A DNA stretch of 64,000 nt from Duganella lactea (GTDB lineage Bacteria; Pseudomonadota; Gammaproteobacteria; Burkholderiales; Burkholderiaceae_D). Shown here piece by piece: positions 24,518-36,030 of the stretch. The translations under genes were made by a program, and so were the position numbers. Positions within the stretch are counted from its first letter, which is position 1. Each line of letters begins with the position of its first letter. The notes beneath the pieces are model-generated. The model worked only from the letters and a program-made list of their open reading frames with translations. It did not search any database and had not been told where the DNA came from. The stretch is taken from assembly GCF_009857505.1 (NCBI RefSeq), contig NZ_WWCP01000013.1:1-64000 (forward strand), read 5' to 3'.

Positions 24518-25216
24518 ATGGAAACCAACTCCCAGTGGATCGAGATCGACAGCGCCGACGGCGCCTTCGGCGCCTACCTGTCGCTGCCGCGCGGCGGCAA
24601 GGGCCCCGGCATCGTGTTGCTGCAAGAAATCTTCGGCGTCAACCAGCACATCCGCAACGTCGCCGACCAGTACGCGGCCGACGGCTACGTGGTGCTGGCG
24701 CCGGACCTGTTCTGGCGCCACGGCGCCCGCATCGAGCTGGGTTACGATGAAGCCGGCTGGCAGCGCGCCGTCGAACTGATGCAGGCCACCGACTTCGCCA
24801 AGGCGCAGCAGGACATCGGAGCCACCCTGAAGGTGCTGCGCGGCCTGGACGGCGTGAGCGGCAAGGTCGCCGCGCTCGGCTACTGCTTCGGCGGCCGCCT
24901 GTCCTACCACACGGCCGCCAACGGCCTGGTCGATGCCGCCGTCGCCTACTACGGCGGCGGCATCCAGAACGCGCTGGAGCGCGCGCCGGAGATCAAGGTG
25001 CCGGTGCTGATGCACTTCGGCGCCAGGGACGACCATATCCCGAACGAAGCCGTGAAACGCATCGCCGAGACGTTCGAGCACAATGAGCAGGTGGAAATCC
25101 ACGTCTACGACGACGCCGAGCACGGCTTCAACTGCAACCACCGCGCCTCCTACCAGCAGCGCGCCGCCGCCGCCGCGCACGGCAATACGCTGGTGTTCCT
25201 CAGCGAGCTGCTGTAA
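24518..25216 (+). CDS. Dienelactone hydrolase family protein
   Basis: A 232-residue cytosolic hydrolase. An AAGGA ribosome binding site precedes the ATG. The fold and catalytic triad of dienelactone hydrolases are visible: E in LLQEIFGV, nucleophile cysteine in GYCFGGR near residue 125, Asp in GARDDHIPN and His in DAEHGFNC. Such enzymes open lactone rings in aromatic degradation, but many housekeeping members have unknown substrates. No aromatic-degradation genes are adjacent. A thioesterase-like gene follows after 81 bases and may share the transcript. Confidence 0.9.
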   Translation: METNSQWIEIDSADGAFGAYLSLPRGGKGPGIVLLQEIFGVNQHIRNVADQYAADGYVVLAPDLFWRHGARIELGYDEAGWQRAVELMQATDFAKAQQDIGATLKVLRGLDGVSGKVAALGYCFGGRLSYHTAANGLVDAAVAYYGGGIQNALERAPEIKVPVLMHFGARDDHIPNEAVKRIAETFEHNEQVEIHVYDDAEHGFNCNHRASYQQRAAAAAHGNTLVFLSELL

Positions 25217-25297
25217 GCGGCAAGCAGGACGCAGGAGGCAGGACGGGGCCATGCGGCTGCGTTAGAATGGCGTGATCATCGACAAGAAAGCACGCCC

Positions 25298-25741
25298 ATG
25301 GCCCGCCTCAAGCTGGATTTTCCGGACGACCTGTTTATTTTCTCCACCCAGCTGACGGTGCGGGTGACCGACATCAACGGCGCCAACCACCTCGGCAACG
25401 ATTCGATGATCTCGATGATCTCGGAAGCGCGCGCGCGTTTCCTGTTCGAGTACGGGCTGCAGGAAACCGGCACCGACGGCCTGGGCATCATCGTCACCGA
25501 CCTGGCCACCACCTACAAGGCCGAGGCGCACGCGCGCGACCAGCTGATCTTCGAGGTCGGCGTGATGGATTTCAACCAGTATGGCGGCGACATCGTGTTC
25601 CGCATCACCCGCCCGCGGGACGGCACGCTGGTGGCGCTGGCCAAGTACGGTTTCGTGTTCTTCAACTATCACCGCCGCGAGGTCACGCCGATGCCGCCGG
25701 AGTTCCTGGCCAAGTTCCCCAAAGTCAACCGCCTCGACTGA
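25298..25741 (+). CDS. Hot-dog fold thioesterase-like protein
   Basis: A 147-residue single-domain protein of the 4HBT/acyl-CoA thioesterase type: the helix-containing segment DINGANHLGNDSMISMISEARARF matches the hot-dog helix with its N-terminal Asp/Asn region, split here as one motif of residues 27-50, followed by strands ending KYGFVFFNYHRREVTPMP. Members hydrolyse acyl-CoA thioesters; the substrate is not evident. Its stop is one base from the convergent DUF3016 gene, with no terminator seen between them. Confidence 0.8.
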   Translation: MARLKLDFPDDLFIFSTQLTVRVTDINGANHLGNDSMISMISEARARFLFEYGLQETGTDGLGIIVTDLATTYKAEAHARDQLIFEVGVMDFNQYGGDIVFRITRPRDGTLVALAKYGFVFFNYHRREVTPMPPEFLAKFPKVNRLD

Positions 25742-25742
25742 A

Positions 25743-26237
25743 CTAACGCTGCGCCACCTTGGGCACGATGGTTTTGTTGAACCAGTCGTCCAGCATCTGT
25801 TTTTCGTAGCGCATCGGGTCGCTGTCGAAATAGCTGGTGCGGTTCCACTGGTAATTCATGCTGGCGATCTCCTCGTCGCCGCTGCGCAGCACCTGGCCGT
25901 TGTCCGCCAGCGTGTAGCGCAGATGCATGCGCGGCCAGTCGGCGCCGCCGGTCATGACGCGGATATCGTCGGCGCCGCGCTGCGGATACATGCGCCCGGC
26001 CAGATCGATGTCCAGCACCTCGATCTTCAGCGTCTGCCCGGCCGGCAGTTTTTTGTTGAGCGTGGCGAAATAGTCGCTGAAATCCTTCAACGTGCGTTCC
26101 CGCTCGACCGGGCTGAACGGCATATCGGTGTAATCGTCCGGCTTGACGTAGGTGACACTCACCTGCGCCAGCGCGGCGCTGGACGCCAGCAGCGCTAACA
26201 GCCCTGCCAGCACGGTTTGGGTGATCGGGCGCATCAT
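25743..26237 (-). CDS. Exported DUF3016 protein
   Basis: A 164-residue exported protein of the DUF3016 family. The tandem ATG ATG at 26232-26237 follows a GAGGAGAGGC ribosome binding site; a signal peptide of about 24 residues ends SAALAQ. The mature sequence starts VSVTYVKPDDYTDMPF and contains the family segment LKIEVLDIDLAGRM and the C-terminal MLDDWFNKTIVPK. Proteins of this family are periplasmic or lipid-anchored and of unknown function. It is convergent with the thioesterase-like gene and divergent from the sugar dehydrogenase. Confidence 0.85.
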   Translation of the reverse strand: MMRPITQTVLAGLLALLASSAALAQVSVTYVKPDDYTDMPFSPVERERTLKDFSDYFATLNKKLPAGQTLKIEVLDIDLAGRMYPQRGADDIRVMTGGADWPRMHLRYTLADNGQVLRSGDEEIASMNYQWNRTSYFDSDPMRYEKQMLDDWFNKTIVPKVAQR

Positions 26238-26409
26238 GCCTCTCCTCGCGTGGATTCTATACAAGCAATATAGCCCTTTTCACCGATCGGCGCGCGCGTT
26301 GAATAAGTTTGTTACCAATCACCGCGGCGCCGTCACCGGCTAACGTGCGTCACCCTCCGGCAACACGACCGATAATCCACCTGTCCAGCCGCCAACGGGA
26401 GGAACCACC

Positions 26410-27474
26410 ATGTTGAAAGCACTCTGCACCGCCATGGCCGCCTGCGGCCTTGCCGCATGCGGCGGCAGCTCCGGCTCCGGCGACACGGCCACGCCGCTGC
26501 CCACGCCCACCATCCCGGCGCCCACCGGCGGCCCCAGCTCACTGGCCACCGGCCTGCAAATCCCCTGGTCCATCGCCTTCCACGACGGCACGCCGCTGGT
26601 GAGCGAACGCGGCACGGCGCGCATTCAGGCCGTCGGCGCCAACGGCGCCCTGACCACCATCGCCACCATTGCCGGCGTCAGCGGCACCGGCGAAGGCGGC
26701 CTGCTGGGCATCGCGGTGCGCGACAACTACCTGTACGCCTACTTCACCGCCGGCGCCGAGAACCGTATAGAACGCTATCCGCTGAGCGGCACCGGCACCG
26801 GCGTGCGCCTGGGCGCGGCGCAGACGCTGCTGCGCGGCATTCCGTCCGGCAGCAACCACAACGGCGGCCGCATCGCCTTCGGCCCGGACGGCATGCTGTA
26901 CGCCGCCACCGGGGATGCCGGCGCGTCCAGCCGTTCGCAAGATCTCGGTTCATTGGGCGGCAAGATCCTGCGCCTGACGCCGGACGGCCGCGTGCCGGCC
27001 GACAACCCGTTCAGCGGCTCGTATGTCTACAGCTATGGCCACCGCAATGTGCAGGGCCTGGCCTGGGCCGGCGACGGCAGCCTGTACGCCGCCGAATTCG
27101 GCCAGAACACCTGGGACGAGCTGAACCAGATCAAGGCCGGCGGCAACTACGGCTGGCCGGATGTCGAAGGCAAGGCCAACAACAGCAAATACATCGACCC
27201 GCTGCAACAATGGGCCACCTCGGACGCCAGCCCGAGCGGCATCGCCATCAGCGGCGGCAACCTCTACATCGCCAACCTGCGCGGCGAGCGGCTGCGCAAG
27301 GTGCCGCTGTCGGCCACCGGCACCGCGAGCGAGTTCTACGTCAAGGAATACGGGCGCCTGCGCGACGTGGCGGCAGCGCCCGATGGCCGGCTCTATGTGC
27401 TGACCAACAACACCGACGGCCGTGGCACACCGAAGAGCGGCGACGACCGCCTGCTCAGCGTGCCGGTACTGTAA
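26410..27474 (+). CDS. PQQ-type sugar dehydrogenase-like lipoprotein
   Basis: A 354-residue protein of the glucose/sorbosone dehydrogenase (YliI/soluble GDH-like) beta-propeller family. A GGAGGA ribosome binding site precedes the ATG, and the signal ends in a lipobox LAAC with Cys17 or so, so it is probably an outer- or inner-membrane lipoprotein facing the periplasm. Family motifs are present: GLQIPWSIAF, GTGEGGLLGIAV, NHNGGRIAFGPDGMLYAATGD (residues about 153-173), YGHRNVQGLAW, EFGQNTWDELN and NYGWPD. Members oxidise aldose sugars with PQQ, though some lack activity. Convergent with the chemoreceptor gene, 16 bases away. Confidence 0.9.
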   Translation: MLKALCTAMAACGLAACGGSSGSGDTATPLPTPTIPAPTGGPSSLATGLQIPWSIAFHDGTPLVSERGTARIQAVGANGALTTIATIAGVSGTGEGGLLGIAVRDNYLYAYFTAGAENRIERYPLSGTGTGVRLGAAQTLLRGIPSGSNHNGGRIAFGPDGMLYAATGDAGASSRSQDLGSLGGKILRLTPDGRVPADNPFSGSYVYSYGHRNVQGLAWAGDGSLYAAEFGQNTWDELNQIKAGGNYGWPDVEGKANNSKYIDPLQQWATSDASPSGIAISGGNLYIANLRGERLRKVPLSATGTASEFYVKEYGRLRDVAAAPDGRLYVLTNNTDGRGTPKSGDDRLLSVPVL

Positions 27475-27490
27475 GGAGCGGTTGGGCGGC

Positions 27491-29071
27491 TTATGTCAGC
27501 AGCGCCGGATTCGCCTGCGCCAGCTGGCGCGGCCGGTGCGACGCCTCGGCCGGCAGCTTGAAGGTGCCGACGGTGACGATCAGGTTGGTGGCCTGCTCTT
27601 CGAGCGACTGCGCGGCGGCGGCGGCCTGTTCGACCAGCGCCGCGTTTTGCTGAGTAACGCTGTCCATCTGCATCACCGCTTCGTTGATCTGCTCGATGCC
27701 GGCGGTTTGCTCGCGGCTGGCGGCGCTGATTTCGCCGATCAGGTCGCGCACATTGGCGATCGAGGCCACCACCGCGTGCATGGTGTTGCCGGCGCCCTCA
27801 ACCAGCGCGCTGCCCTCGTTGATGCGCTCGACCGAATCGGTGATCAGCGTTTTGATTTCCTTGGCGGCGGCGGCGCTGCGCTGCGCCAGCGTGCGCACCT
27901 CGGTCGCGACGACGGCGAAGCCGCGCCCCTGCTCGCCCGCGCGCGCCGCCTCGACCGCCGCGTTCAAGGCCAGGATATTGGTCTGGAAGGCGATGCTGTC
28001 GATCACCGCGATGATCTCGACAATCTTGGCGGAGCTGCCCTGGATGCTGCTCATGTGGGCCACCACGTTCTGCACTTCCTGGCCGCCCTGTGCCGCCGCG
28101 CTGGCCGCGCGTGAGGCCATCTCGCTGGCGTGGTCGGCGTTCGCGGCGCTTTGCTTCACCGTCGAGGTCAGCTCTTCGAGGGAACTGGCGGTCTCTTCCA
28201 GCGAACTGGCCTGCTGCTCGGTGCGCGATGACAGGTCGAGGTTGCCGTTGGCGATTTCGCCCGAAGCGGTCGAGATCAGCTCGGAACCGCCGCGCACCTT
28301 CGACACGATGCCCAGCAAGCCGGCGTTCATCTCGCGCAGCGCGCCGAGCAGTTGGCCGACCTCGTCCTGCGAGGTGCTGTCGATACGGTGCGTCAGGTCG
28401 CCTTGCGCCACCGCGTGCGCCACTTCCACCGCGTAGTTCAGCGGCGCGCTGATCGAGCGGATCAGCCAGATCCCCAGTCCGGCCGTGCCGCCCAGGCCCA
28501 TGACCACGGCGGCAATCGACAGCCACAGCGTGGTGGTATAGCGCTGCTGGCCTTCGATGAATTCTTGCTGGGCGACGTCAAGCTGCAACTGGACCAGATC
28601 GTTGAGCGGCACCCGCAGGCGCTCATAGGCGGTTTTGGAACGCTGCGCCAGCGACGTGACCAACGCCGTGTCGCCGGCCCGCACCGCCTTGACGCCGGGT
28701 TCGTAAATCTCCGCGTTGAGCGCGTCGATGGCCGCCTGGACCTGACGCATCAATTGCTGTTCGCGTTCGGTGAGCGAGGTCTTGGTGTACTCGCGCCAGG
28801 TCTCCTCGGTGCGCTGCATGGTGCCCCGCAACTCATCGGCCATGGCGGCCGGCGCACCGTCATGGATGGCGGCCAGCGACAGATACCATTGCGTGCGCAG
28901 CATGCTGCGCGCCGAGCTGTCGAGCCTGCCCAAGGCCACAACGCGGTCCTCATAAACCGATTTCAGCGATTGATTGCTGTGGTGGAGATTGACCAGGCTA
29001 TAGCCGCCAAGGCTCAGCAGCAGGAACGAGATCAACAAAATCATCAGCAACAGGCGCTGTTTAATGGACAT
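27491..29071 (-). CDS. Methyl-accepting chemotaxis protein (four-helix-bundle sensor)
   Basis: A 526-residue chemoreceptor. The start at 29071 places TM1 at residues 4-27 (RLLLMILLISFLLLSLGGY); the 31 upstream codons in frame are not typical. A periplasmic four-helix-bundle sensor (about 30-185) is followed by TM2 near 190-212, a HAMP domain, and the long cytoplasmic coiled coil. The signalling tip is canonical: DSIAFQTNILALNAAVEAAR, then AGEQGRGFAVVA and EVRTLAQRSAAAAKEIKTLI. The C-terminus lacks an NWETF-type CheR tether. It senses an unknown periplasmic ligand. It is divergent from the LysR gene across a region with a strong palindrome. Confidence 0.92.
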   Translation of the reverse strand: MSIKQRLLLMILLISFLLLSLGGYSLVNLHHSNQSLKSVYEDRVVALGRLDSSARSMLRTQWYLSLAAIHDGAPAAMADELRGTMQRTEETWREYTKTSLTEREQQLMRQVQAAIDALNAEIYEPGVKAVRAGDTALVTSLAQRSKTAYERLRVPLNDLVQLQLDVAQQEFIEGQQRYTTTLWLSIAAVVMGLGGTAGLGIWLIRSISAPLNYAVEVAHAVAQGDLTHRIDSTSQDEVGQLLGALREMNAGLLGIVSKVRGGSELISTASGEIANGNLDLSSRTEQQASSLEETASSLEELTSTVKQSAANADHASEMASRAASAAAQGGQEVQNVVAHMSSIQGSSAKIVEIIAVIDSIAFQTNILALNAAVEAARAGEQGRGFAVVATEVRTLAQRSAAAAKEIKTLITDSVERINEGSALVEGAGNTMHAVVASIANVRDLIGEISAASREQTAGIEQINEAVMQMDSVTQQNAALVEQAAAAAQSLEEQATNLIVTVGTFKLPAEASHRPRQLAQANPALLT

Positions 29072-29162
29072 AGGGATGCACTCAAAGTTGAAAAAAATGA
29101 TGGTCAAACCAACAAGCTTAGCGGTTTTCCCCGCAGCACGGTAGATGTTGAAAATAGACAAC

Positions 29163-29184
29163 ATTGTTCTACAAATAGAACAAT
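29163..29184. promoter_or_regulatory. Palindromic operator candidate between chemoreceptor and LysR genes
   Basis: ATTGTTCTA (29163-29171) and TAGAACAAT (29176-29184) are exact inverted copies with a CAAA spacer. It contains T-N11-A spacing expected of LysR-type boxes and lies 39 bases before the LysR start at 29224 and 91 bases before the chemoreceptor start. Binding is inferred. Confidence 0.6.
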
Positions 29185-29223
29185 CTCAACGATAGAATGA
29201 GGAAAACTGAAAATGACACCGAC

Positions 29224-30168
29224 ATGGAAGACCTGAATGATCTGGCGATATTCGCGGCCGTTGTAGAACACGGCAGTTTCTCGGCCGCCGCCCTCGCGCT
29301 GTCGACGCAAAAATCGCGTGTCAGCCGCCGCGTCGCCGGCCTGGAGCAGCGGCTCGGCGTGCGCCTGCTACAACGCTCCACCCGCGCGGTCCACGTCACC
29401 GATGTCGGCGCCGCGTTTTACGCCCAGTGCCAACGCATGACGCATGCCGCCCAGGCGGCGGTGGAAATCGCCGAGCAGGCCGGTACGCAGCCGGCGGGCC
29501 GGCTGCGCGTCAGTTCGCCCAGCGGCCTGGCGCATGTCTTTATTCTGCCGCTGCTGGCGCGTTTTCTGTGCGCCTATCCGAATGTGAAGCTTGAGCTGGA
29601 AATGTCGAACCGCCGGGTCGACGTCATCGGCGAGGGCTTTGACGTGGCGTTGCGGGCCCGCAGCGTGCTCGATGATTGCAATCTGGTGGTGCGCGCCTTT
29701 GGCGACGTGGAGCAGATCCTGGTCGCCAGCCCGGCGTTTATCCGCGCCCACGGCCCGCTGGATACGCCGGCGGCGCTGCATGGCAAACGCGGCCTCGGCC
29801 CCAAGGTCACCGACACCGACTCACCGTATTGGAAACTGTATTCGGCCGGCGGCGATCAAGTCGACATTGCCTATGTTCCGGCTTTATTTGCCAACGATAT
29901 CCACATGGTGATGGCGGCCGCGACCGGTGGCGCCGGCATGGCGATCGTGCCCGCCAATCTGTGCGGCGAGGCGCTGCGCAGCGGGCAACTGGTGCGCCTG
30001 CTGCCGACGTACCAGGCCGCCGCCCACCAGATCCACGCCGTGTTCCCGTCACGCCGGGGCCTGGTGCCGGCGGTCAAGGCCTTCATCGATTTCCTCGCCG
30101 CCGAACTGCCCGGGATCATGCGCCGGAACAACGCCGATCTGCACGCTTTAGCGGCCGATGCCGTCTAA
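29224..30168 (+). CDS. LysR-family transcriptional regulator
   Basis: A 314-residue LysR-type regulator. The start at 29224 gives the typical MEDLNDLAIFAAVVEHGSF opening; an in-frame ATG nine codons upstream is an alternative. The winged helix-turn-helix spans residues about 3-62 (SFSAAALALSTQKSRVSRRVAGLEQ is its recognition part, residues 19-43), followed by RLLQRSTRAVHVTDVG and a substrate-binding domain with RLRVSSPSGLAHV. It belongs to the large AaeR/DmlR-like group, whose targets are often divergent neighbours. A perfect inverted repeat precedes it and probably serves autoregulation. Confidence 0.92.
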   Translation: MEDLNDLAIFAAVVEHGSFSAAALALSTQKSRVSRRVAGLEQRLGVRLLQRSTRAVHVTDVGAAFYAQCQRMTHAAQAAVEIAEQAGTQPAGRLRVSSPSGLAHVFILPLLARFLCAYPNVKLELEMSNRRVDVIGEGFDVALRARSVLDDCNLVVRAFGDVEQILVASPAFIRAHGPLDTPAALHGKRGLGPKVTDTDSPYWKLYSAGGDQVDIAYVPALFANDIHMVMAAATGGAGMAIVPANLCGEALRSGQLVRLLPTYQAAAHQIHAVFPSRRGLVPAVKAFIDFLAAELPGIMRRNNADLHALAADAV

Positions 30169-30177
30169 CCCGCCAGC

Positions 30178-30726
30178 TCAGCCGTCCTGCGGCTGCGACG
30201 GCGTGTCCAGCGTCAGCTGGTAAAACGCCGCATCCAGCCAGCGACCGAACTTGAAGCCGACCTGCGGCAGCGTGCCGGAATGCGTGAAGCCAAGGCGCTG
30301 ATGCAGGCCGACGCTGGCGCGGTTGGTGGCGTCGATGCAGCCGACCAGCACGTGCACCTGCGCGGCGCGCGCGCGCCGGATCAGCTCATCGAGCAGCAGC
30401 ACGCCGAGTCCGCGCCCGCGCTGCGCCGGGTGGACGTACACGCTGTGCTCGACCGTGTACTTGTAGGCCGGGAAGGCGCGGAACGTTCCCCAACTGGCGA
30501 AGCCCAGCAACTGGCCGGCGGCGTCGACCGCGCCCACCACCGGAAAGCCATGCGCCCGCTTGGCGGCAAACCACGCCACCATCGCTGCCGGCGGGCGCGG
30601 CTTGTAGTCGTACAGCGCGGTCGAGTTGACGATCGCCTCGTTCAGAATGGCCAGGATGGCCTCGGCATGCTCGGCTTCGCTGCAATCGATCAGGCGCACG
30701 TCGTCGCGCGGCGGGGTGGAAGTCAT
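30178..30726 (-). CDS. GNAT N-acetyltransferase (phosphinothricin acetyltransferase-like)
   Basis: A 182-residue GNAT enzyme close to the Pat/Bar/YncA group. An AGAGGA ribosome binding site precedes the ATG. The N-terminal EAIVNSTALYDYKPR segment is typical of this group, the acetyl-CoA pyrophosphate loop is QRGRGLG near residue 102, and the C-terminal LHQRLGFTHSGTLPQVGFK completes the fold (residues about 141-159). Members acetylate phosphinothricin or methionine sulfone/sulfoximine. It is convergent with the LysR gene, ten bases away. Confidence 0.9.
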   Translation of the reverse strand: MTSTPPRDDVRLIDCSEAEHAEAILAILNEAIVNSTALYDYKPRPPAAMVAWFAAKRAHGFPVVGAVDAAGQLLGFASWGTFRAFPAYKYTVEHSVYVHPAQRGRGLGVLLLDELIRRARAAQVHVLVGCIDATNRASVGLHQRLGFTHSGTLPQVGFKFGRWLDAAFYQLTLDTPSQPQDG

Positions 30727-31043
30727 GGGGTCCTCTGCGTGTGTAGGGTATGACGGGAATTCTCACCGATAGCGGCGCCGCCGTCAAAGTCACACGGCGC
30801 GCCCGCCGTTACAAAATTCATTGTTTTTAGATAGCAATATTGCCAAAAACGAAGTATTGTTGAGCGTGTACATCGGCGTGACACGAGACCAACGCCGCGC
30901 CGCCGCGATCGCCTGCGGCGTACAATCCATCGAACAAGGTGTTGTGCACAGCAGCGGGAATATTTATTGCCTGTTGTTAATGGCTTTAGGTAAGACTACA
31001 ATCCACTGTCATTCAGCTGAAATATTTTGCGGAAACTGTTCAT
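30727..31043. other. Gene-free region with a palindrome and the HD-GYP promoter
   Basis: This 317-base stretch between the divergent GNAT and HD-GYP genes has no convincing reading frame. It contains the palindrome GCAATATTGC (30834-30843), flanked by GTTTTT and AAAAAC as a longer imperfect inverted repeat, and a good promoter near its right end. Confidence 0.6.
30974..31002 (+). promoter_or_regulatory. Sigma-70 promoter of the HD-GYP response regulator gene
   Basis: TTGTTA (30974-30979) and TACAAT (30997-31002) are separated by 17 bases. The predicted transcript start would be about 35 bases before the ATG at 31044. Confidence 0.6.
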
Positions 31044-32549
31044 ATGTCTTTTTTGTCTTCTGCCTCGCCCAAGCTCGCGCCGTGGAAAGTCCTGTTGGTC
31101 GACGACGAACCGGATATTCATGACATCACCAAACTGACGCTGAGCCGCTTCCGCCTCGACGGCCGCGCGCTGAGCTTCGTCCACGCCTACAGCGGCGCCG
31201 AGGCCAAGGAAGTGCTGGCGCGCGAGCAGGATGTGGCGCTGGTGTTCCTCGACGTGGTGATGGAAAAGGAAGACAGCGGCCTGGAAGTGGCGCGCTGGAT
31301 GCGCGAGGATCTGGACAACCAGTTCACCCGCATCGTGCTGCGCACCGGCCAGCCGGGCCAGGCGCCGGAAGAACGGGTGATCGTCAACTACGACATCAAC
31401 GACTACAAGGAAAAGACCGAGCTCGACCGCACCAAGCTGTTCACCACCACCTTCGCCGCGCTGCGCGCCTACCGCGACATCATGAAGGTGGAGGAAGCCC
31501 ACCGCGCCCAGATCAACTACCGCGAGGGCCTGGAGCGCGTGATCGCCGCCTCCTCGCACATTTTCCGCCAGCGCAATCTGAAAGACTTCGCCAATGGCCT
31601 GCTGCAGCAGGTGGTGGCGCTGCTGCGCCTGGAGCACAGCATGCTGCTGCGCCTGCGCGGCGCCACCGCCATCAGCGGCGCCAATGACTACGAAATCCTG
31701 GCCCAGATCGGCGACGAGGACGGCACCCTGCTGACGCCCGAGCTGCTGGCCCAGCTGGACCAGGCCAAGCGCAACCAGATCTCGCGCGTGCAGGGCGACA
31801 CCTATATCGGCTACTTCCCCAACGCCAGCGGCAAGGCCTCGCTGCTGGTGCTCAAGGGCGTGGAGGAAATTGCCGAAATCGACACCAAGCTGCTGGAGGT
31901 GTTCTGCTCCGGCGTCGCCATCGCCTTCGACAACATTCTGCTGAGCCAGGAAATCACCGACACCCAGGCCGAGCTGATCATGCGTCTCGGCGATGTCGTC
32001 GAATCGCGCTCCAACGAAGCCGGCAACCACGTGCGCCGCATGGCCGAGGTCTGCCATATGCTGGCGCAGCAAGCCGGCCTGCCGGAAGACGAGGTGGCGG
32101 TGCTGCGCCACGCCGCGCCGATGCACGACATCGGCAAGATCGCCACGCCGGACGCGGTGCTGCTCAAGCCGGGCAAGCTCGACGCCGCCGAATGGGAAAT
32201 CATGAAGCAGCATCCGGCCGTCGGCCTGTCGATCCTGGACGGCTCGCAGCGCCCGATCCTGAAGGCGGCCGCCGTGATCGCCCACCAGCACCACGAGAAA
32301 TTCGATGGCAGCGGCTATCCGCAGGGCCTGAAGGGCGAGGACATCCACCTGTACGCGCGCATCGTCGCCGTCGCCGACGTGTTCGACGCGCTGATGCACA
32401 AGCGCTGCTACAAGGAAGCCTGGCCGATCGAGAAAGTCATCGACCATCTGCGCGAGGTGTCGGGCCAGCACCTCGATCCGCTGTACGTGGACCTGCTGAT
32501 CAAGCATATCGACAAGGCGCTGGCGATCAACGAACGCTTGCCGGACTAG
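31044..32549 (+). CDS. Response regulator REC-DUF3369-HD-GYP
   Basis: A 501-residue response regulator expected to hydrolyse c-di-GMP. The receiver domain (about 15-140) has the acidic pocket DDE at 20-22 and phospho-acceptor D70 in VFLDVV. A DUF3369 domain follows (about 150-300; NYREGLERVIAASSHIF). The HD-GYP domain has H361-D362 in MHDIGK, HQHHEKFDGSGYP with G424-Y425-P426, and VADVFDAL. These are the residues that bind the metal centre and substrate. No histidine kinase is adjacent. The arrangement REC-DUF3369-HD-GYP is a common architecture in proteobacteria; the partner kinase is unknown. Confidence 0.93.
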   Translation: MSFLSSASPKLAPWKVLLVDDEPDIHDITKLTLSRFRLDGRALSFVHAYSGAEAKEVLAREQDVALVFLDVVMEKEDSGLEVARWMREDLDNQFTRIVLRTGQPGQAPEERVIVNYDINDYKEKTELDRTKLFTTTFAALRAYRDIMKVEEAHRAQINYREGLERVIAASSHIFRQRNLKDFANGLLQQVVALLRLEHSMLLRLRGATAISGANDYEILAQIGDEDGTLLTPELLAQLDQAKRNQISRVQGDTYIGYFPNASGKASLLVLKGVEEIAEIDTKLLEVFCSGVAIAFDNILLSQEITDTQAELIMRLGDVVESRSNEAGNHVRRMAEVCHMLAQQAGLPEDEVAVLRHAAPMHDIGKIATPDAVLLKPGKLDAAEWEIMKQHPAVGLSILDGSQRPILKAAAVIAHQHHEKFDGSGYPQGLKGEDIHLYARIVAVADVFDALMHKRCYKEAWPIEKVIDHLREVSGQHLDPLYVDLLIKHIDKALAINERLPD

Positions 32550-32651
32550 ACCGAAAAAGTGGCATAAGCATATTAGGATTTGTTCGTAGGAACTCTTTTC
32601 CCTTGCTCGTAAGATCGTGGACCGACGCCTCATCTCTCGCAAGGACATCCC

Positions 32652-35111
<2,460 letters not shown>

Positions 35112-35124
35112 CCTCAAGGACCCC

Positions 35125-36030
35125 ATGAAAAAACTGTTCACCGCCCTGGCCCTGAGCGCCGCCCTGAGCGCCCCGGCCTTCGCCGCCAAACACGCGCTGG
35201 TGCTGCAAACCGACTTCGGCACCTCCGACGGCGCCGTCTCCGCCATGCGCGGCGTGGCCTACGGCGTCGACGCCGACCTGACCGTGGCCGACCTGACCCA
35301 CAACATTCCCGACTACGACATCTGGGTCGGCGGCTACCGCCTGTTCCAGACCGCCAACTACTGGCCGGAAGGCACGGTGTTCGTGTCGGTGATCGATCCG
35401 GGCGTGGGCACGAGCCGCAAGTCGGTGGTGCTGAAGACCAAGGCCGGCCGCTACTTCGTCGGCCCGGACAACGGCCAGTTCACGCTGATCGCCGAGCGCG
35501 ACGGCGTGGCCGAGGTGCGCGAGATCGACGAAAGCATCAACCGCCGCGCCGGCTCGGGCGAGTCCTACACCTTCCATGGCCGCGACGTGTACGCCTATGT
35601 CGGCGCGCGCCTGGCCTCGGGCGCCATCAGCTTCGAGCAGGTCGGCCCGCTGCTGCCAAGCGACGCCGTGATCAAGATCGCCTACCAGAAGGCCGCGCTT
35701 AGCGACGGCAAGCTGCGCGGCATCATCCCGGTGCTGGACGTCAAGTACGGCAACGTCTGGACCAATATTCCAAAGGCGCTGTTTGAACAGCTGGGCGTGA
35801 AGGAGCACGAACGGGTGCGGGTGCGCTTCTTCCACAACAAGAAGCTGGTACATACCGTGGTGGCGCCCTACGAGCACACCTTTGGCGGCGTGGCCAAGGG
35901 CCAGCCGGTGGTGTATCTGAACAGCCTGCTCGACGTCGCGGTCGCCCTCAACCAGGGCAACTACGCCGCCAAAAACAAGATCGACTCGGGGGTGGAGTGG
36001 GAAGTGGAAGTGAGCAAAGCCGGCAAGTGA
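35125..36030 (+). CDS. Exported SAM hydroxide adenosyltransferase (DUF62) family protein
   Basis: A 301-residue member of the DUF62/SAM hydroxide adenosyltransferase family, related to the SAM-dependent chlorinase and fluorinase. The ATG at 35125 has AAGGA upstream and begins a clear 20-residue signal peptide ending APAFA, which is unusual because SAM is cytosolic. Family motifs are present: QTDFGTSDG with D30 near the mature N-terminus, DPGVGTSRKSVVLKT (91-105), GPDNGQFT (113-120) and FHGRDVYAYVGARL (150-163). The known reaction splits SAM to adenosine and methionine using water. It follows a TonB receptor in the same operon and abuts the convergent coiled-coil gene. Confidence 0.85.
   Translation: MKKLFTALALSAALSAPAFAAKHALVLQTDFGTSDGAVSAMRGVAYGVDADLTVADLTHNIPDYDIWVGGYRLFQTANYWPEGTVFVSVIDPGVGTSRKSVVLKTKAGRYFVGPDNGQFTLIAERDGVAEVREIDESINRRAGSGESYTFHGRDVYAYVGARLASGAISFEQVGPLLPSDAVIKIAYQKAALSDGKLRGIIPVLDVKYGNVWTNIPKALFEQLGVKEHERVRVRFFHNKKLVHTVVAPYEHTFGGVAKGQPVVYLNSLLDVAVALNQGNYAAKNKIDSGVEWEVEVSKAGK

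Noticed and set aside
30821..31123. 100-codon frame with a TTG start in the gap before the HD-GYP gene
   Set aside because: It overlaps the start of the HD-GYP gene by 80 bases, lacks a ribosome binding site and has no recognisable features.
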